Part shown: piece by piece, positions 51,770 through 60,334 of the stretch
Layout: each line of letters starts with the position of its first letter
How positions within the stretch are numbered: the stretch's first letter is position 1
Made by a program: the position numbers and the translations under genes
The notes under the pieces: generated by a model
The model's database searches: none
Told to the model about the DNA's origin: nothing
The model's input: the letters and a program-made list of their open reading frames with translations, nothing else
Source: Sphingomonas sp.
Lineage (GTDB): Bacteria > Pseudomonadota > Alphaproteobacteria > Sphingomonadales > Sphingomonadaceae
NCBI GenBank assembly: GCA_021732445.1
Contig: JAKFUZ010000024.1
Location: 1-64,000, forward strand
Direction: 5' to 3'
DNA length: 64,000 nucleotides

Positions 51770-52531
51770 TCAGCGTTCCACCTCGATATGCATCGCATAG
51801 GCGAACCGGTTGCCGGGGTGGTGGCTGGCGGAAATCTCGATTACGCGGCCGCTATCGTCGCCATAGCAACGCAGGATGCGCAGGCATGGCGATCGCCGTG
51901 CGATGCCCAGCGCCTGGGCGATTTCGGCACTGGCCGCAACTGCCTGAATGTCTTGCGTCACGCGCGCGATGTTGAGCTTGCCGAGCCGTTCGAGCTGCTT
52001 GAACAATGTGGGTTCGCGCAGATCAATCGCATCGGCAATGCCGGCAAGGTCGGGATGGACATAGGCCTCGGTAAAGGCAATCGGCGTGTCAACGCCGCTG
52101 CCCGATCGCACCCCATAGAATCGCGCCCATCGTCCCGCCGCAGCGCCTTCAATCTGCTCGGCAAGCTTGCGCGGCAGCGGGCCACTGCCGTCGCGCTGGA
52201 AAACCACCTTGGTGTCGCGGGCATATTGCAGAATTTCACCGACGTTCGACAGCGGCTGGTGCAGCGCGCCGCCACGTGCCGCCGCCGGCTGGATGACGGT
52301 GCCCGACCCGCGTTTGCGCTGGATAAGGCCTTCGGTTTGCAAGGTGCGCAGCGCCTCGCGCACCGTAAACCGGCTAACGCCATAGCGGGCGCACAGCACG
52401 CTTTCGGTTGGAAACTGGTCGGCCAACGGCAAGTCGCCGCCCAGAATTTGTCCGCGCAGATCATCGGCGAGTTCGAGATAACGGGGCTTGCGTGGCGCAG
52501 CGCGCGGCTTTGTGACGGTTTGCACCGGCAA
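51770..52531 (-). CDS. GntR-family regulator, HutC/UTRA type (candidate regulator of the TTGTCCGGACAA regulon)
   Basis: 253 residues. The N-terminal winged helix (about 18-85, ILGGDLPLADQFPTESVLC, RYGVSRFTVREALRTLQTEG, IQRKRGSGTVI) is complete; the C-terminal UTRA domain (about 110-250) binds a small effector. A close operator variant lies 13 bases before its start, and the same palindrome stands before the main catabolic operons, so it probably represses all of them and itself until an intermediate binds. The operator-regulator link is an inference from position. Confidence 0.85.
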   Translation of the reverse strand: MPVQTVTKPRAAPRKPRYLELADDLRGQILGGDLPLADQFPTESVLCARYGVSRFTVREALRTLQTEGLIQRKRGSGTVIQPAAARGGALHQPLSNVGEILQYARDTKVVFQRDGSGPLPRKLAEQIEGAAAGRWARFYGVRSGSGVDTPIAFTEAYVHPDLAGIADAIDLREPTLFKQLERLGKLNIARVTQDIQAVAASAEIAQALGIARRSPCLRILRCYGDDSGRVIEISASHHPGNRFAYAMHIEVER

Positions 52532-52544
52532 AATGTCCCTCCAA

Positions 52545-52556
52545 TTGTCCGGACCG
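52545..52556. promoter_or_regulatory. TTGTCCGGACAA operator, site 4 (imperfect)
   Basis: TTGTCCGGACCG keeps 10 of 12 palindrome bases. It lies between gntR and the divergent PrpD-like gene, suggesting autoregulation plus control of the 9-gene operon. Confidence 0.7.
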
Positions 52557-52562
52557 AATATT

Positions 52563-53798
52563 GTGCCTGAACATAGCCTAATCGAGCGCCTTGCACAGCA
52601 TTTGCTGCGTCCGGTGCCTATGGCTGCGCGTGCAAAAGCGCGGCTGCATCTGCTCGACTGGATGGGCTGTGTGGCGGGCGCGCGCCGCAGTGATGTGGCG
52701 CAGGTACTGGGCAGCGTTCATGGCGGCGCCCTGGTCAAGGCCGCTTTTCTGGGCAATGTGCTGGAGATGGATGATGTCCACCGGGCCGCGCTCCTCCACC
52801 CCGGGCCGGTCATCTGGCCTGCGGCGCTGGGAACCCATCGCAGTTCGATGGACGACATGCTGGCGGCGACAGTTCGCGGCTATGAAGCGATGATCGCGGT
52901 CGGCACGAGCTTCGATGCGCATCACTACGCCCATTATCACCCGACCGCGACCGCCGGGGTCATCGGCGCTGCCGGGTGCGTGGCGAGCAGCGCGTCAACG
53001 GACCCAATAGTCACCGCCAACGCCATGGCGCTTGCCGCGTCGGTGAGCGGCGGGCTGTGGCAGACCCGGCACAGCGCCAACATGGCCAAGCAATGGCATG
53101 TGGCAAACAGCGTCGAAACCGGGCGCTCGGCGGCTGGCTTTGCACTGAGCAACATCACCGGCCCGCGCGATATTCTCGAAGGCGCGCAGGGCCTCTACGC
53201 GGCAACTTGCAGGACGGCGCAGGCGATGACCTTCCATGACGGCTGGCGCATCGACGAGGTCAGCTTCAAGCCCTGGGCCGCCTGCCGCCATACACACCCG
53301 GCGATTGATGCGGCGCTGGCATTGCGCGCGCGCGGCAGCCTGACGGGCCCGATTGAGGTCGAGACCTTTGCCGATGCGTTGATGTTTTGCGACCGGCCAG
53401 ATCCGAAGACGCCCCTTCAGGCCAAATTCTCGCTCCAGCATGCGGTTGCGGTGGTGGCAATGCGCGGTATCCCGACCCTTGCCGATTTCGAGCCCGATGC
53501 GCTGGCCGCGCTTGCCGAGGCACGTCAGCAGGTAACGGTGTACGAGCGCGCCGCAATTACCGCGCGCTACCCCGGGCATTTTGGGGCGACAGTGCGCGCT
53601 GGCGGCGACGAGGAAGCGTTGACTGATGCGCTCGGCGATCCGGAACGGCCGCTGTCGCAAGGCGGCGTCATCGACAAGGCGCGCGCGCTCTTCGCCTGGG
53701 GCGGGCTGACCGAGGCGCAGGCGAGCACCGGCGTTACGCTCGCCCTGGAGGGGGATGATCCGAGCGATATTGCCCGCTGGCTGGAAGAAATTTTGTGA
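52563..53798 (+). CDS. MmgE/PrpD-family protein, copy 1
   Basis: 411 residues. LIERLAQHLLRPVP, KARLHLLDWMGCVAGARR, DDVHRAALLHPGPVIWPAAL and SFKPWAACRHTHPAIDAAL follow the helical-domain layout of 2-methylcitrate dehydratase, cis-aconitate decarboxylase and iminodisuccinate epimerase. The GTG at 52563 starts seven bases after the operator; an ATG at 52620 is an alternative. It overlaps the second copy by GTGA. The substrate is unlikely to be methylcitrate, as the usual prp genes are absent. Confidence 0.8.
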   Translation: MPEHSLIERLAQHLLRPVPMAARAKARLHLLDWMGCVAGARRSDVAQVLGSVHGGALVKAAFLGNVLEMDDVHRAALLHPGPVIWPAALGTHRSSMDDMLAATVRGYEAMIAVGTSFDAHHYAHYHPTATAGVIGAAGCVASSASTDPIVTANAMALAASVSGGLWQTRHSANMAKQWHVANSVETGRSAAGFALSNITGPRDILEGAQGLYAATCRTAQAMTFHDGWRIDEVSFKPWAACRHTHPAIDAALALRARGSLTGPIEVETFADALMFCDRPDPKTPLQAKFSLQHAVAVVAMRGIPTLADFEPDALAALAEARQQVTVYERAAITARYPGHFGATVRAGGDEEALTDALGDPERPLSQGGVIDKARALFAWGGLTEAQASTGVTLALEGDDPSDIARWLEEIL

Positions 53799-55081
53799 GC
53801 GCAACAACCGCCCTGCTGAATTTCGTGCGTGCGGACCATGTCCTGACCCCGGCCACGCGTGCCGATGCGGCAAGGCTGCTGGCCGATACGCTCGCAGTGG
53901 GTGCGGCGGGATCGACCGCGCCGGGCGCGGCGGGCGTCTTGGCGGCGGTGGCCGGCTGGGGCTCGGGCGATGATGCGCGGCTGATTGGGTCACCAGGACG
54001 ATTGCCCGCCGCCAGCGCCGCCTTCGTCAACGCCTTCCGCATCCACTGCCTGGAATGGGATGCGGTGCATGAGGCCGCCGTCGTTCATGCGATGTCGGTG
54101 GTCACCGCAGCGCTTGCGGCCAGCATCGACCGGATGGGTGGCTGCGCCCCTGATGCGGCGCTTACGGCGCTTGCGGTCGGTGTGGATGTCGCCAGCGGGC
54201 TCGGCATCGCGGCCACGTCGCCGCTCGCGTTCTTTCGCCCGGCCACTGCCGGTTGCATTGGTGCTGCACTGGCCGTGGCCCGGATCGAGCGTATTGAGCC
54301 GCTTGAGGACGTGCTTGGCCTGGCCTATTCGTTCTGCGCAGGTACCATGCAGGCGCATGTTGAGGGATCAATCGCGCTGCCCTTGCAGATTGCAAATGCC
54401 GCGCGGTCGGCGATTATGGCGGCTGATCTTGCAAAGTGGGGGCTCGCCGGGCCGCATGATGCGCTGGAGGGCCCGTTTGGCTATTTCCGCCTGATCGATC
54501 AGGGTGAACTGGCGCGCTACACCGATCATCTCGGCGCCGCCTGGCGGATCAGTGAGCTCAGCATCAAGCCGTTCCCCTCCGGCCGGGCCAGCCACGGCGC
54601 GCTTGGCCTGTTGCAGGGGCTGGCCCTCAACCCGGCCGATATCGCCCGGATTGAGATGTTCGTGCCGCCGCTTGTCAGGCGGCTGGTCGGTCGGCCGATA
54701 GTGGCGGAGATGGCGCCGGCTTATGCGCGGCTTTGCCTGCCGCTGCTCGCCGCGCTGATGCTGCGCGACGGTCATGTCGATCCACGCGTCCTGCTACCTG
54801 CAACTTTTGCCGATCCGCTGGTGCTCGATCTGGCAGGCCGGGTGATTGTCAGCGACGATGGCAACCCCGATCCCAACGCGCTGTCGCCCCAACGCGCGGT
54901 CATCACGGGCGTGGACGGCCGTGTCACCGAGCACCTCATTCTCGCAACGCTTGGCTCACCCAATGCCCCTCTTTCCGCTGCACAAGCGGCCGGCAAGCTC
55001 GCCCTTGCCCGCGCGCTGGCCCCCGAGGCCGACCAACGCCTGTTTGAGGCACCTCTTGCCTGGTTCACGGAGCCTGCATGA
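53795..55081 (+). CDS. MmgE/PrpD-family protein, copy 2
   Basis: 428 residues, a diverged paralogue: LLADTLAVGAAGSTAPG, HCLEWDAVHEAAVVHAMSVV, and SIKPFPSGRASHGALGLLQG match the family. Tandem copies may form a hetero-oligomer or process two isomers. GTG start overlaps the copy 1 stop; its own stop overlaps the ligase gene. Confidence 0.8.
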   Translation: MSATTALLNFVRADHVLTPATRADAARLLADTLAVGAAGSTAPGAAGVLAAVAGWGSGDDARLIGSPGRLPAASAAFVNAFRIHCLEWDAVHEAAVVHAMSVVTAALAASIDRMGGCAPDAALTALAVGVDVASGLGIAATSPLAFFRPATAGCIGAALAVARIERIEPLEDVLGLAYSFCAGTMQAHVEGSIALPLQIANAARSAIMAADLAKWGLAGPHDALEGPFGYFRLIDQGELARYTDHLGAAWRISELSIKPFPSGRASHGALGLLQGLALNPADIARIEMFVPPLVRRLVGRPIVAEMAPAYARLCLPLLAALMLRDGHVDPRVLLPATFADPLVLDLAGRVIVSDDGNPDPNALSPQRAVITGVDGRVTEHLILATLGSPNAPLSAAQAAGKLALARALAPEADQRLFEAPLAWFTEPA

Positions 55082-56442
55082 CTATCCCCACCTATTTCGA
55101 AGCCTTTGACCCCAAGCAGATGCTCGCCGATTATCCGATCGGCGACGCCTTCATCGCGCGCTACACCGGCATGAGCCGTGACGAGTTGCGCAGCATTCAG
55201 GAACGGCGATTCACCCGGCTGATGGCGCGGGGGTGGGAAATACCTTTTTATCAGCGGTTATGGGGTGCAAAGGGTATTGAGCCGGGCGACATCCTGGGCC
55301 TTGCGGACATCACCAAGCTGCCCGTCTATGACAAGGCCGACCTGATGGACTCGGTCGCTGCATCCCCGCCTTATGGCGATTTCGCCGGGCGGGGTGTTGA
55401 TCCGGTGATTTTCCACACCACCAGCGGCACCACCGGCCGGCCGCAACCCCTGCTGTTCGGCCCCAAAGGGCGCGAAATTACTAATCTGCTCGTTGCCCGC
55501 ATGTATCGCTGGCAAGGCCTTTTGCCCGACGATGTCGTGCAGTCGGTTTATGGCCATGGCATGATCAATGGCGGCCATTACATCCGCGAGGCAGTGACGC
55601 ATTTCACTAATGCTCTATTCCTGTCGGCGGGCACGGGTATCGAGACGCGATCGGCCAATCAGGTGCAGCTAATGGCCGATTTTGGCGTAACGGTGCTGGT
55701 CGGCTTCGTCGATTATCTCCGCAAGCTGGCAGAGGTCGCGCGCGAGAGCGGGCTGCTCGATCACATCAACATCCGGATGATCTGCGGGCATCTCGGCACT
55801 GAGGACCGCGCCGCGACCGAGGCCGCCTGGGGTGGCGCCAAGGCGTATGACTGGTACGGTGTCGGCGATACCGGGAGCATCGCGGGCGAAGGCCCGGAAC
55901 GCGACGGGCTGTATGTCTGGGAAGACGCGCAATATCTTGAGCTGCTCGATGTCGAGAGCGGTGTGCCCGTTGGCGTTGGCGAGACCGGCGACATGGTCAT
56001 CACCTGCCTGTTCAAGGACGATGTGGCGCCCTGCATCCGCTTCAACACGCATGACATCACCCACGAGCTGACCGGGGCCAACGCAACCGGCATGGCATTC
56101 AGGCGGATCGCCGGGTTCAAGGGCCGCAGCGACAATATGGTCAAGCTGCGCGGCATCAACGTCTTCCCCCACGCGATCGGCTCGATCATCGAGAACCGCG
56201 CTGATCTGACCGGCGAATATGTCTGCCGGCTGGCTCGTGACCCTGCGACGCAGCGCGACGACATGCTGGTCATCCTCGAAAGCCGGGGCGGGAGCGACGT
56301 CGGTGAAATCGCCACGCTGCTGCGGCAGGGGCTGGGTGTCGAGGTGGCGATTGCGTTCGAGCCGCCGGGTGGCACGGCGGCGCTGACGCAGATCGACATC
56401 CGCCAGAAACCGATCCGGCTCATCGACGAGCGCGGCCTGTGA
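55078..56442 (+). CDS. Phenylacetate-CoA ligase-like AMP-binding enzyme
   Basis: 454 residues. TTSGTTGRPQ (114-123) is the P-loop of the adenylate-forming family, AYDWYGVGDTGSIAGE is the A5-like motif, and FKGRSDNMVKLRGINVFP is the typical PaaK C-terminal hinge. It would activate an aromatic or heteroaromatic acid with CoA and ATP. Placed after the PrpD pair and before an amidase. The substrate is open. Confidence 0.85.
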   Translation: MTIPTYFEAFDPKQMLADYPIGDAFIARYTGMSRDELRSIQERRFTRLMARGWEIPFYQRLWGAKGIEPGDILGLADITKLPVYDKADLMDSVAASPPYGDFAGRGVDPVIFHTTSGTTGRPQPLLFGPKGREITNLLVARMYRWQGLLPDDVVQSVYGHGMINGGHYIREAVTHFTNALFLSAGTGIETRSANQVQLMADFGVTVLVGFVDYLRKLAEVARESGLLDHINIRMICGHLGTEDRAATEAAWGGAKAYDWYGVGDTGSIAGEGPERDGLYVWEDAQYLELLDVESGVPVGVGETGDMVITCLFKDDVAPCIRFNTHDITHELTGANATGMAFRRIAGFKGRSDNMVKLRGINVFPHAIGSIIENRADLTGEYVCRLARDPATQRDDMLVILESRGGSDVGEIATLLRQGLGVEVAIAFEPPGGTAALTQIDIRQKPIRLIDERGL

Positions 56443-57608
56443 CCGACTGGGACGCCCTTGCAGCCGCCAACGCCCGTCTGAATGCCTTTGTCGACTGGGA
56501 CCGGCGGGCAACGGGTGGCGCGGGGCCGCTCGCGGGCGCTACCATTGGCATCAAATCGAACATCGCCGTCAAAGGCCTGCCCTGGACAGCGGGCATGGGC
56601 ACCCGCCGCAACGTCATTGCCGATCACGACGCGGCAGTGGTTGCGCGATTGCGCGCGGCAGGCGCGATCATTCTCGGTAGCCTCAATATGCACGAAGCCG
56701 CGCTCGGCGCGACCACCGACAACGCCTTTTACGGCCGCACGCACAATCCGCACCGCCATGGCTACACCCCGGGTGGGTCCTCAGGCGGCAGCGGCGCGGC
56801 GGTGGCGGCGGGCTTGTGCGACGTCGCGCTCGGCACCGATACGCTGGGATCGGTGCGCATCCCGGCGGCCTATTGCGGCATTTGGGGGCTTAAGCCCACG
56901 CTTGGCGCAATAAGCGATGCAGGGCTAGTTCATCTCGGCACGGCCTTTGATTGCATCGGGCCACTTGCCCGCGACCTCGAAACTCTGGCACGGGTGTGGG
57001 CGGTGATGGCACCCGGCGACACCCACGGCGCGCCCTTCGCGAGCATGCTGACGCTGGCAGATATCGATCAGGTGCTGATCCAGCCGGGCGTCGCCGCCGG
57101 TTATGAGCGGGTGCTCGCCGCCATTGGCCTGCCGCGCCAGGCCATGTCGCTTGGCGATCCCCTCTCCGCGATCCGCATGGCCGGGCTGGTGGAGTCGGTA
57201 AACGAGCTGGCCGCCTATCTCGGCAACGACCGCGCAGGCCCGCTGGTGTCGGACGAGCTGAAGTTTGTGATGAACGTCGTCGGCGCACTCCCGCCTGCGC
57301 CTGCCGTCATTGCGCGTACCCGCGCCGCCTTGATCGCCGCGCTCGGCGATGACGCTGTGCTGGTTACCCCCACCGCGCCGCAATCGGCCTTCCCGCACGG
57401 TGAACGTGCGCCCGTCACGCAGGCTGATTTCACCAGCATCGCCAGTGTTGCCGGGCTGCCGGCGCTCGCCGTGCCGGCGGGCGTAGACGCCGGTCACTTG
57501 CCGGTCAGCGTCCAGCTTGTCGGCCCCGCCGGCAGCGAGGTTCGCCTGATTGCGCTCGCCCGCCGGATTGAAACGGCGATCAGCGGCTACGCCCAACCAC
57601 GACCCTGA
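56439..57608 (+). CDS. Amidase-signature hydrolase
   Basis: 389 residues. The Ser-cisSer-Lys triad is intact: Lys39 in IGIKSNIAVKG, Ser114 in PGGSSGGSGA and nucleophile Ser138 in DTLGSVRIPAAY. It hydrolyses carboxamides, releasing ammonia. GTG start overlaps the ligase stop. It is one of several amide-cleaving enzymes in the regulon, a main reason for proposing an amide- or imide-type substrate. Confidence 0.9.
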   Translation: MTDWDALAAANARLNAFVDWDRRATGGAGPLAGATIGIKSNIAVKGLPWTAGMGTRRNVIADHDAAVVARLRAAGAIILGSLNMHEAALGATTDNAFYGRTHNPHRHGYTPGGSSGGSGAAVAAGLCDVALGTDTLGSVRIPAAYCGIWGLKPTLGAISDAGLVHLGTAFDCIGPLARDLETLARVWAVMAPGDTHGAPFASMLTLADIDQVLIQPGVAAGYERVLAAIGLPRQAMSLGDPLSAIRMAGLVESVNELAAYLGNDRAGPLVSDELKFVMNVVGALPPAPAVIARTRAALIAALGDDAVLVTPTAPQSAFPHGERAPVTQADFTSIASVAGLPALAVPAGVDAGHLPVSVQLVGPAGSEVRLIALARRIETAISGYAQPRP

Positions 57609-57619
57609 GGAGACCCGCG

Positions 57620-57925
57620 ATGCGCATCATCTGCCTGTTCAACCTGAAGCCCGGCCTTGATCCCGCAGCCTATGAGGCCTGGGCGCGCACCGGCGACATT
57701 CCCAACGTGAACGCGCTGGGGTCGGTTGCCCGCTTCACCGTCCACAAGGCAACGGGCATGTTCGGCTCCGATGCCAGGCCGCCTTATGCCTATGTCGAGG
57801 TGATCGACATCACCGGGATGGACGCCTTTGTGGCCGATGTGACGACGCCCGAATTTCAGGCGCTGGCCGCGCCTTTCCAAGATTTTGCCGATAACCCGCA
57901 ATTCATTCTGACCGAGGATCTGTGA
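57620..57925 (+). CDS. REDY-like (HapK-type) small dimeric alpha/beta protein
   Basis: 101 residues: MRIICLFNLKPGLDPAAYEA, GSVARFTVHKATGMFGS and PPYAYVEVIDITGMDAFVAD. This is the ferredoxin-like ABM fold of RedY/HapK proteins, first named from prodigiosin gene clusters. Function is unsettled. A GAGGAG ribosome site precedes it and its stop overlaps the SDR start. Confidence 0.75.
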   Translation: MRIICLFNLKPGLDPAAYEAWARTGDIPNVNALGSVARFTVHKATGMFGSDARPPYAYVEVIDITGMDAFVADVTTPEFQALAAPFQDFADNPQFILTEDL

Positions 57926-58719
57926 TGCGTTTCACCGGCAAGACCGTCGTCGTCACAGGTTCTGGCCGCCAGAACGGCCTGGGGCAGGCGATCCTGCAAC
58001 GCTTCGCCGATGAAGGCGCCAATTGTGTCGTCAGCGACCGTGAGATCGACGATACGGCGCAGATGGTGGCAAAGGCACTGAGTGATCGCGGTGCGGCGGT
58101 TGCAGCCATCGCTTGTGATGTGTCGTCCGCAGCCCAGTGCCAGGCGCTGGTGCACCGTGCCGTCGAGGCGTTTGGCGGCATCGACATCTTCGTCAACAAT
58201 GCCGGTATCGGCTTCATGATGAAGCCCTTTCTGGACGTGGAGCCTGATGACTGGGACAAGGTGATCGCCGTCAATCTGTCGGGCGCTTTCTACTGCACCC
58301 AGGCTGCCGCAAAGGCGATGGTTGTGGCGGGAAAGGGCGGGCGGATCATCAACATCGCGTCGCAAGCCGCCAAGACCGGCTTTCCTCATTTGCCGGCCTA
58401 TGTTTCGTCCAAGCACGGCATGGTCGGCCTCACCCGCGCCGCTGCGGTGGAGCTTGGCGCCCATCGCATCACCGTGAACGCGGTCTGCCCGAATCACGTG
58501 ACCACTGGCCTTGGAGCCGAGCAGAATGCCTATTTTTCAAAGCTGCTGGGCTTCGACAATGTCGAGGCGTATTTGAAGAATATGGCCGCGAGAAACCCAA
58601 TGGGTCGTCCCGGTCTCGCCAGCGACACCGCCGCTGCCTGCGCCTGGCTCGCCAGCGATGATGCGGTCTATGTGACGGGCGAGGCGATCAACGTGTCGGG
58701 CGGCGAGGAAATGCATTGA
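57925..58719 (+). CDS. SDR-family oxidoreductase
   Basis: 264 residues. VVVTGSGRQNGLGQAI is a slightly unusual Rossmann motif (extra Arg-Gln-Asn before GLG), followed by NNAGIG, IASQAAKTG and the catalytic YVSSKHGMV. It acts on a hydroxy or keto intermediate, NAD(P)-dependent. Starts at the HapK-like stop; ends in the PuuE-like start (TGATG). Confidence 0.85.
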   Translation: MRFTGKTVVVTGSGRQNGLGQAILQRFADEGANCVVSDREIDDTAQMVAKALSDRGAAVAAIACDVSSAAQCQALVHRAVEAFGGIDIFVNNAGIGFMMKPFLDVEPDDWDKVIAVNLSGAFYCTQAAAKAMVVAGKGGRIINIASQAAKTGFPHLPAYVSSKHGMVGLTRAAAVELGAHRITVNAVCPNHVTTGLGAEQNAYFSKLLGFDNVEAYLKNMAARNPMGRPGLASDTAAACAWLASDDAVYVTGEAINVSGGEEMH

Positions 58720-59585
58720 TGCAGCAAGAACGGATCGACTGGCCAGGCGGCGCAAAAATCGCGCTCAGCATCGTCGTCAATGTTGAAGAAGGCAGCGAAA
58801 TGACCGTCGCGCGCGGCGACCGGGGGATGGAACCGGTCGACGAACTTGGCATCCACATCAAGTCGCCCATTCGCAATTACGGCAACGAGAGCAACTATCT
58901 TTATGGCATCAAGGCCGGCGCGCCGCGCGTCGTCAAGCTGCTGCGGGATTTTGACATCAAGGCCAGTTGGGCCGTCGCCGCGCTAAGTCTTGAGAACCAC
59001 CCGGAAATCGCCGCCGCGATCCGCGATCTTGGTCATGAGCCGGTCAGCCATGGCTGGCGCTGGATCCACCAGTTCAAGATGGACGAGGCGGCCGAGCGCG
59101 AGTTCATCGCCAAAGCCGTCAGCTCAATCGAAGCAACGACGGGCACGCGACCCTATGGCTGGCTCAGTCGCTATTTTCACACCGACAATACCCGCCGGCT
59201 GCTGATCGAGGCAGGCTTCGACTATCACATGGATGATTATTCGGGGGATATTCCCTTTTGGGATCGCACCACGGTGCCCGGCAGGCCAATCGCGATCGTG
59301 CCCTATCAACTCGACGATAATGACATGAAGATGTGGACCGACCCGGCTTACACGCCCGCCCACTGGCTGGATTACGCCCGCCATTGTTTCGATCAACTCT
59401 ATCGCGAGGGCGCGGCGGGAAACCCCAAGATGATGTCGCTCGGCCTGCATCTGCGGATCATCGGTCGGCCTGGCCGCATCTGGGCGTTGGAGGCGTTTTT
59501 GGCGCATGTGCGCGGCCATGATGGTGTGTGGGTCGCGACCCGGCACGAAATCGCACAGCACCTCGCCAGCGTTGATCCGGCATGA
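58719..59585 (+). CDS. PuuE-like polysaccharide deacetylase-fold hydrolase, paralogue 3
   Basis: 288 residues, the closest of the three to canonical PuuE: WPGGAKIALSIVVNVEEGSE, HEPVSHGWRWIHQ and SLGLHLRIIGRPGRIWALE carry the histidines. The fold opens cyclic ureides or imides such as allantoin or succinimide-like rings. No other purine-breakdown genes are nearby, so a different cyclic amide is likely. Overlaps both neighbours. Confidence 0.85.
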   Translation: MQQERIDWPGGAKIALSIVVNVEEGSEMTVARGDRGMEPVDELGIHIKSPIRNYGNESNYLYGIKAGAPRVVKLLRDFDIKASWAVAALSLENHPEIAAAIRDLGHEPVSHGWRWIHQFKMDEAAEREFIAKAVSSIEATTGTRPYGWLSRYFHTDNTRRLLIEAGFDYHMDDYSGDIPFWDRTTVPGRPIAIVPYQLDDNDMKMWTDPAYTPAHWLDYARHCFDQLYREGAAGNPKMMSLGLHLRIIGRPGRIWALEAFLAHVRGHDGVWVATRHEIAQHLASVDPA

Positions 59586-60334
59586 GCCTGCGCCTCGAAA
59601 CCAGCGGCGCCGTCGGTCATCTGATTATCGACCGCGCCGCCAAGCGTAACGCGATCACTCAGGCGATGTGGGAGCAATTTCCGCAGCTAGTCGAGCGGGC
59701 GATGGCCGACGATGCTATCCGCGTGCTCATCCTGCGCGCGGCGGCGCCCGGCGCCTTCTGTGCCGGGGCGGACATTGCCGAGTTCGGCGCCGGCGCGGCC
59801 GATCCTATGTGGCGCGCTGCCAATCAGGCCGCTATCGCCCGTGCCCAGATCGAGCTGACCCTCGCGCCCAAGCCCGTCATCGCCTTTATCGAGGGCGATT
59901 GCGTGGGCGGTGGCTGCGGGCTTGCACTCGCCTGCGACCTGCGAGTCGCGACCGCCAAGGCACGGCTGGGGATTACGCCGGCCCGGCTCGGGCTGCTCTA
60001 TTCGCTTCACGATACCAAGCTGCTTGTGGATGCGGTCGGCCCGTCCCAGGCCAAGCGCATCCTGTTTACCGGCAGTTTGATGGGTGCCGAGGAAGCGCTG
60101 CGGATTGGCCTTGTGGATATGATCGGCGGCGACCCGACGCCGCTCGCCGGGACGATCGCGGCCAACTCCCGGCATAGCCTGCGCGAGACCAAAGCGATGA
60201 TCCGCCGCATCCTCAACGGGCAGGCGCACGACGATGAGACGACCAGCGCGCTGTTTGCCGATGCCTTCACCCAGCCCGATTTCGAAGAAGGGGTAAGCGC
60301 GTTCCTCGCCAAGCGAAAGCCGGTTTTCCCATGA
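59582..60334 (+). CDS. Enoyl-CoA hydratase/isomerase family protein
   Basis: 250 residues of the crotonase fold. GAFCAGADIAEFG and GDCVGGGCGLALACDLRVA form the oxyanion hole and hexapeptide region; ARLGITPARLGLLYSLHDTK follows. It hydrates or isomerises an unsaturated acyl-CoA. The canonical second Glu is not obvious, so isomerase or hydrolase activity is possible. ATG overlaps the PuuE-like stop. Confidence 0.85.
   Translation: MSLRLETSGAVGHLIIDRAAKRNAITQAMWEQFPQLVERAMADDAIRVLILRAAAPGAFCAGADIAEFGAGAADPMWRAANQAAIARAQIELTLAPKPVIAFIEGDCVGGGCGLALACDLRVATAKARLGITPARLGLLYSLHDTKLLVDAVGPSQAKRILFTGSLMGAEEALRIGLVDMIGGDPTPLAGTIAANSRHSLRETKAMIRRILNGQAHDDETTSALFADAFTQPDFEEGVSAFLAKRKPVFP

Noticed and set aside
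33116..59585. Purine/allantoin catabolism as the function of the PuuE-like genes
   Set aside because: No ureidoglycolate, xanthine or urate genes are present, while CoA-dependent dicarboxylate enzymes are abundant.
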